The notes under the pieces are model-generated. The model was not told the DNA's origin, ran no database searches, and was given only the letters and a program-made list of their open reading frames with translations. From positions 1 through 17,657 of the forward strand of contig SFIS01000058.1 in the NCBI GenBank assembly GCA_004555245.1: a stretch of 17,657 nucleotides of DNA. Reading direction: 5' to 3'. The translations under genes were made by a program, and so were the position numbers. This DNA comes from Bacteroidales bacterium (GTDB taxonomy: Bacteria; Bacteroidota; Bacteroidia; Bacteroidales; Bacteroidaceae). Below are positions 16,884 through 17,657 of this stretch, one piece after another; the stretch's first letter is position 1, and every line of letters begins with the position of its first letter.

Positions 16884-17374
16884 CTATTTTCTTTTACGGA
16901 TTAATACTCTTGCATACATTTGTTTATAGTATTTACCATCTACAATATAATAAGTTTCATCTTCTAATGGTCCATCTATTTCAATGACAGCACCATCATT
17001 GAGCTTTGTCACCTCACTTTTCTTACCCTTTTTGTCAACTTGCGTCTGTTTGGGATATACTTTATTCGCCATTCCATACCAAGTTTTGGTAATACCAACT
17101 ATTTCAAACTGCTCAGGGCAATATTTGTCAAGGTATGTGACAGACACTCCCATTATACCATCATAATCTGATGGAATTGCATCATAATAATTCACTTCAA
17201 TGGCATCATAGTTATCATATTTCGTATATCCTCTGCCTTTTATTTCCTTATGTTTACTAAACCTAATATTCTCTGCTTCTGTCATTAACCTTAATGGTTG
17301 ATGTCTTCTTCCATGTTCAATATTGGTAAACCAACAAGAATTCCCTAATCTTGTATAATTACCAAAATAACCTA
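16884..17374 (-). pseudogene. EcoRI-type adenine-specific DNA methyltransferase, C-terminal remnant cut by an IS
   Basis: Only the C-terminal part of about 162 codons is present. The first ATG is at 17285, but the same frame is open upstream to the IS edge and still looks like the family: GNYTRLGNSCWFTNIEHGR, then TKYDNYDAIEV, DYDGIMGVSVTYLDKY-PEQFEI and a final YARVLIRK. M.EcoRI, as I recall it, has the same order: CLWLTNL, PKYDNYDAI, DYNGVMGVPITFLHKF, PEQFEL and YFRILIKNK in a protein of about 325 residues. The catalytic NPPF motif lies in the part that is missing here. The sequence ends at CCTAG next to the IS, whose first in-frame stop is at 17385-17387. The remnant is very AT-rich. It should be inactive unless a fused or re-initiated product without the catalytic motif has another use. 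The rest may lie beyond the IS, outside the window. Confidence 0.85.
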
Positions 17375-17414
17375 GGGAGTGTCGTTAAATTTTAATATTA
17401 TTTATAACTATCTA

Positions 17415-17446
17415 TTTCTCAATGTGATAGAAATTTTGTACCTTTG
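17415..17446 (+). promoter_or_regulatory. Promoter of the IS transposase
   Basis: TACCTTTG (17439-17446) is a perfect -7 element. TTTC (17415-17418) stands 20 bases upstream as an approximate -33 box. Confidence 0.55.
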
Positions 17447-17462
17447 TAGATGATAATAAAAA

Positions 17463-17513
17463 TCCCCCAATCACCCTCAGAAAGTGACAAATTGGGGGGA
17501 TCACAAAAGTGAT
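17463..17513 (+). promoter_or_regulatory. Two adjacent, possibly competing hairpins in the transposase leader
   Basis: TCCCCCAAT (17463-17471) pairs with ATTGGGGGGA (17491-17500, one extra G), with an inner TCAC/GTGA pair (17471-17474 with 17484-17487). A second hairpin, ATCAC (17500-17504) with GTGAT (17509-17513), ends three bases before the ATG. The middle GTGA could pair with either TCAC. Such leaders in IS elements often limit transposase translation. Confidence 0.5.
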
Positions 17514-17516
17514 ACG

Positions 17517-17657
17517 ATGGCAAAGGTACAACATTTTTCTGGAATAAGCAAGCGAATTCCGTTCGAAGGGTTCGATTTTTATGATTTATTTCGAGTTACG
17601 TTTGAAAACAGCGAACTTGGACGTATGAAACGGCTTCTCCCTCTTCATGAGATGGCA
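17517..17657 (+). CDS. IS transposase, N-terminal 47 residues (partial)
   Basis: An ATG at 17517 opens a frame to the window end: MAKVQHFSGISKRIPFEG, then FDFYDLFRVTFENSELGRM and KRLLPLHEMA. I recognise this N-terminus as being of the kind found in Bacteroidetes DDE transposases (FYDLFR-TF-NSELGRM--LLPL-EM), but I cannot name the family with certainty. The catalytic domain would lie to the right of the window. The position 140 bases inside the IS edge and downstream of its own promoter agree with a transposase role. The frame is the only one in this stretch that reads on without interruption. Confidence 0.7.
   Translation, partial: MAKVQHFSGISKRIPFEGFDFYDLFRVTFENSELGRMKRLLPLHEMA

Larger units (their letters stand above)
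17375..17657 (+). mobile_element. Insertion sequence, left end (partial)
   Basis: The element is inferred to begin about 17375 with GGGAGTGTCGTTAAATTTT, where the methyltransferase frame stops resembling its family. It contains a promoter, a structured leader and the start of a transposase, and it runs off the right edge. The second inverted repeat and any target duplication are therefore not visible. The boundary may be off by a few bases. The family was not assigned. Confidence 0.75.

Noticed and set aside
16884..17285. A natural small gene of 133 codons
   Set aside because: The family similarity continues upstream of its first ATG to the IS edge, so it is the tail of a disrupted methyltransferase.
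17338..17559. Two GAATTC sites (17338-17343 and 17554-17559) as a clue to the system's target
   Set aside because: Similarity to M.EcoRI in the C-terminal part does not fix specificity, and two sites in AT-rich DNA can occur by chance.

Overview
The window looks like a chromosomal segment of a Bacteroidetes, most likely a Prevotellaceae-like Bacteroidales. The support is: a nucleoside kinase with a TGS-like N-terminus, KdsC, a PorT-type barrel, a LysM/periplasmic-binding fusion, a protein ending in a type IX secretion (T9SS) gliding-motility C-terminal domain, and several promoters of the Bacteroidetes form TTTG/TTGG-N19-TAnnTTTG. Most of the window is GC-rich; from about 15,690 onward it becomes clearly AT-rich. 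The genus cannot be resolved from the sequence alone.

Layout. (1) 1-132, minus strand: the 5' end of a group II intron that runs off the left edge and starts just past a terminator-like hairpin. (2) 347-4464, minus strand: an operon kdsC - secreted beta-helix protein - nucleoside kinase, ending in a hairpin terminator. (3) 4684-6261, plus strand: a secreted GH51 alpha-L-arabinofuranosidase divergent from kdsC. (4) 6300-6387: a large nested palindrome between convergent genes. (5) 6434-10007, minus strand: LysM/periplasmic-binding protein, PorT-like barrel, thyA and a single-domain response regulator. (6) 10197-15547, plus strand: a short T9SS cargo-like protein, uvrA and a DUF1846 protein, closed by a strong bidirectional terminator at 15647-15687. 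(7) 15717-17657: an AT-rich accessory island. On its minus strand are a DUF262-HNH nuclease and, 3 bp upstream, the C-terminal third to half of an EcoRI-type adenine methyltransferase. An insertion sequence begins at about 17375 and interrupts the methyltransferase frame; its promoter, leader hairpins and the first 47 codons of its transposase are in the window.

How the genes relate. The housekeeping part combines envelope functions (KdsC for the Kdo branch of LPS synthesis, barrel, LysM protein, T9SS cargo), nucleotide metabolism (nucleoside kinase, thymidylate synthase), DNA repair (UvrA) and plant-polysaccharide use (GH51 and perhaps the beta-helix protein). The most noteworthy region is the right-hand island: a restriction-modification-like or defence-like pair (methyltransferase plus DUF262-HNH protein) in which the modification gene has been cut by an IS while the nuclease frame is intact. 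The methyltransferase frame stays open for roughly 29 codons upstream of the first in-frame ATG, right up to the IS edge, which shows that this is a disrupted gene and not a small natural ORF.
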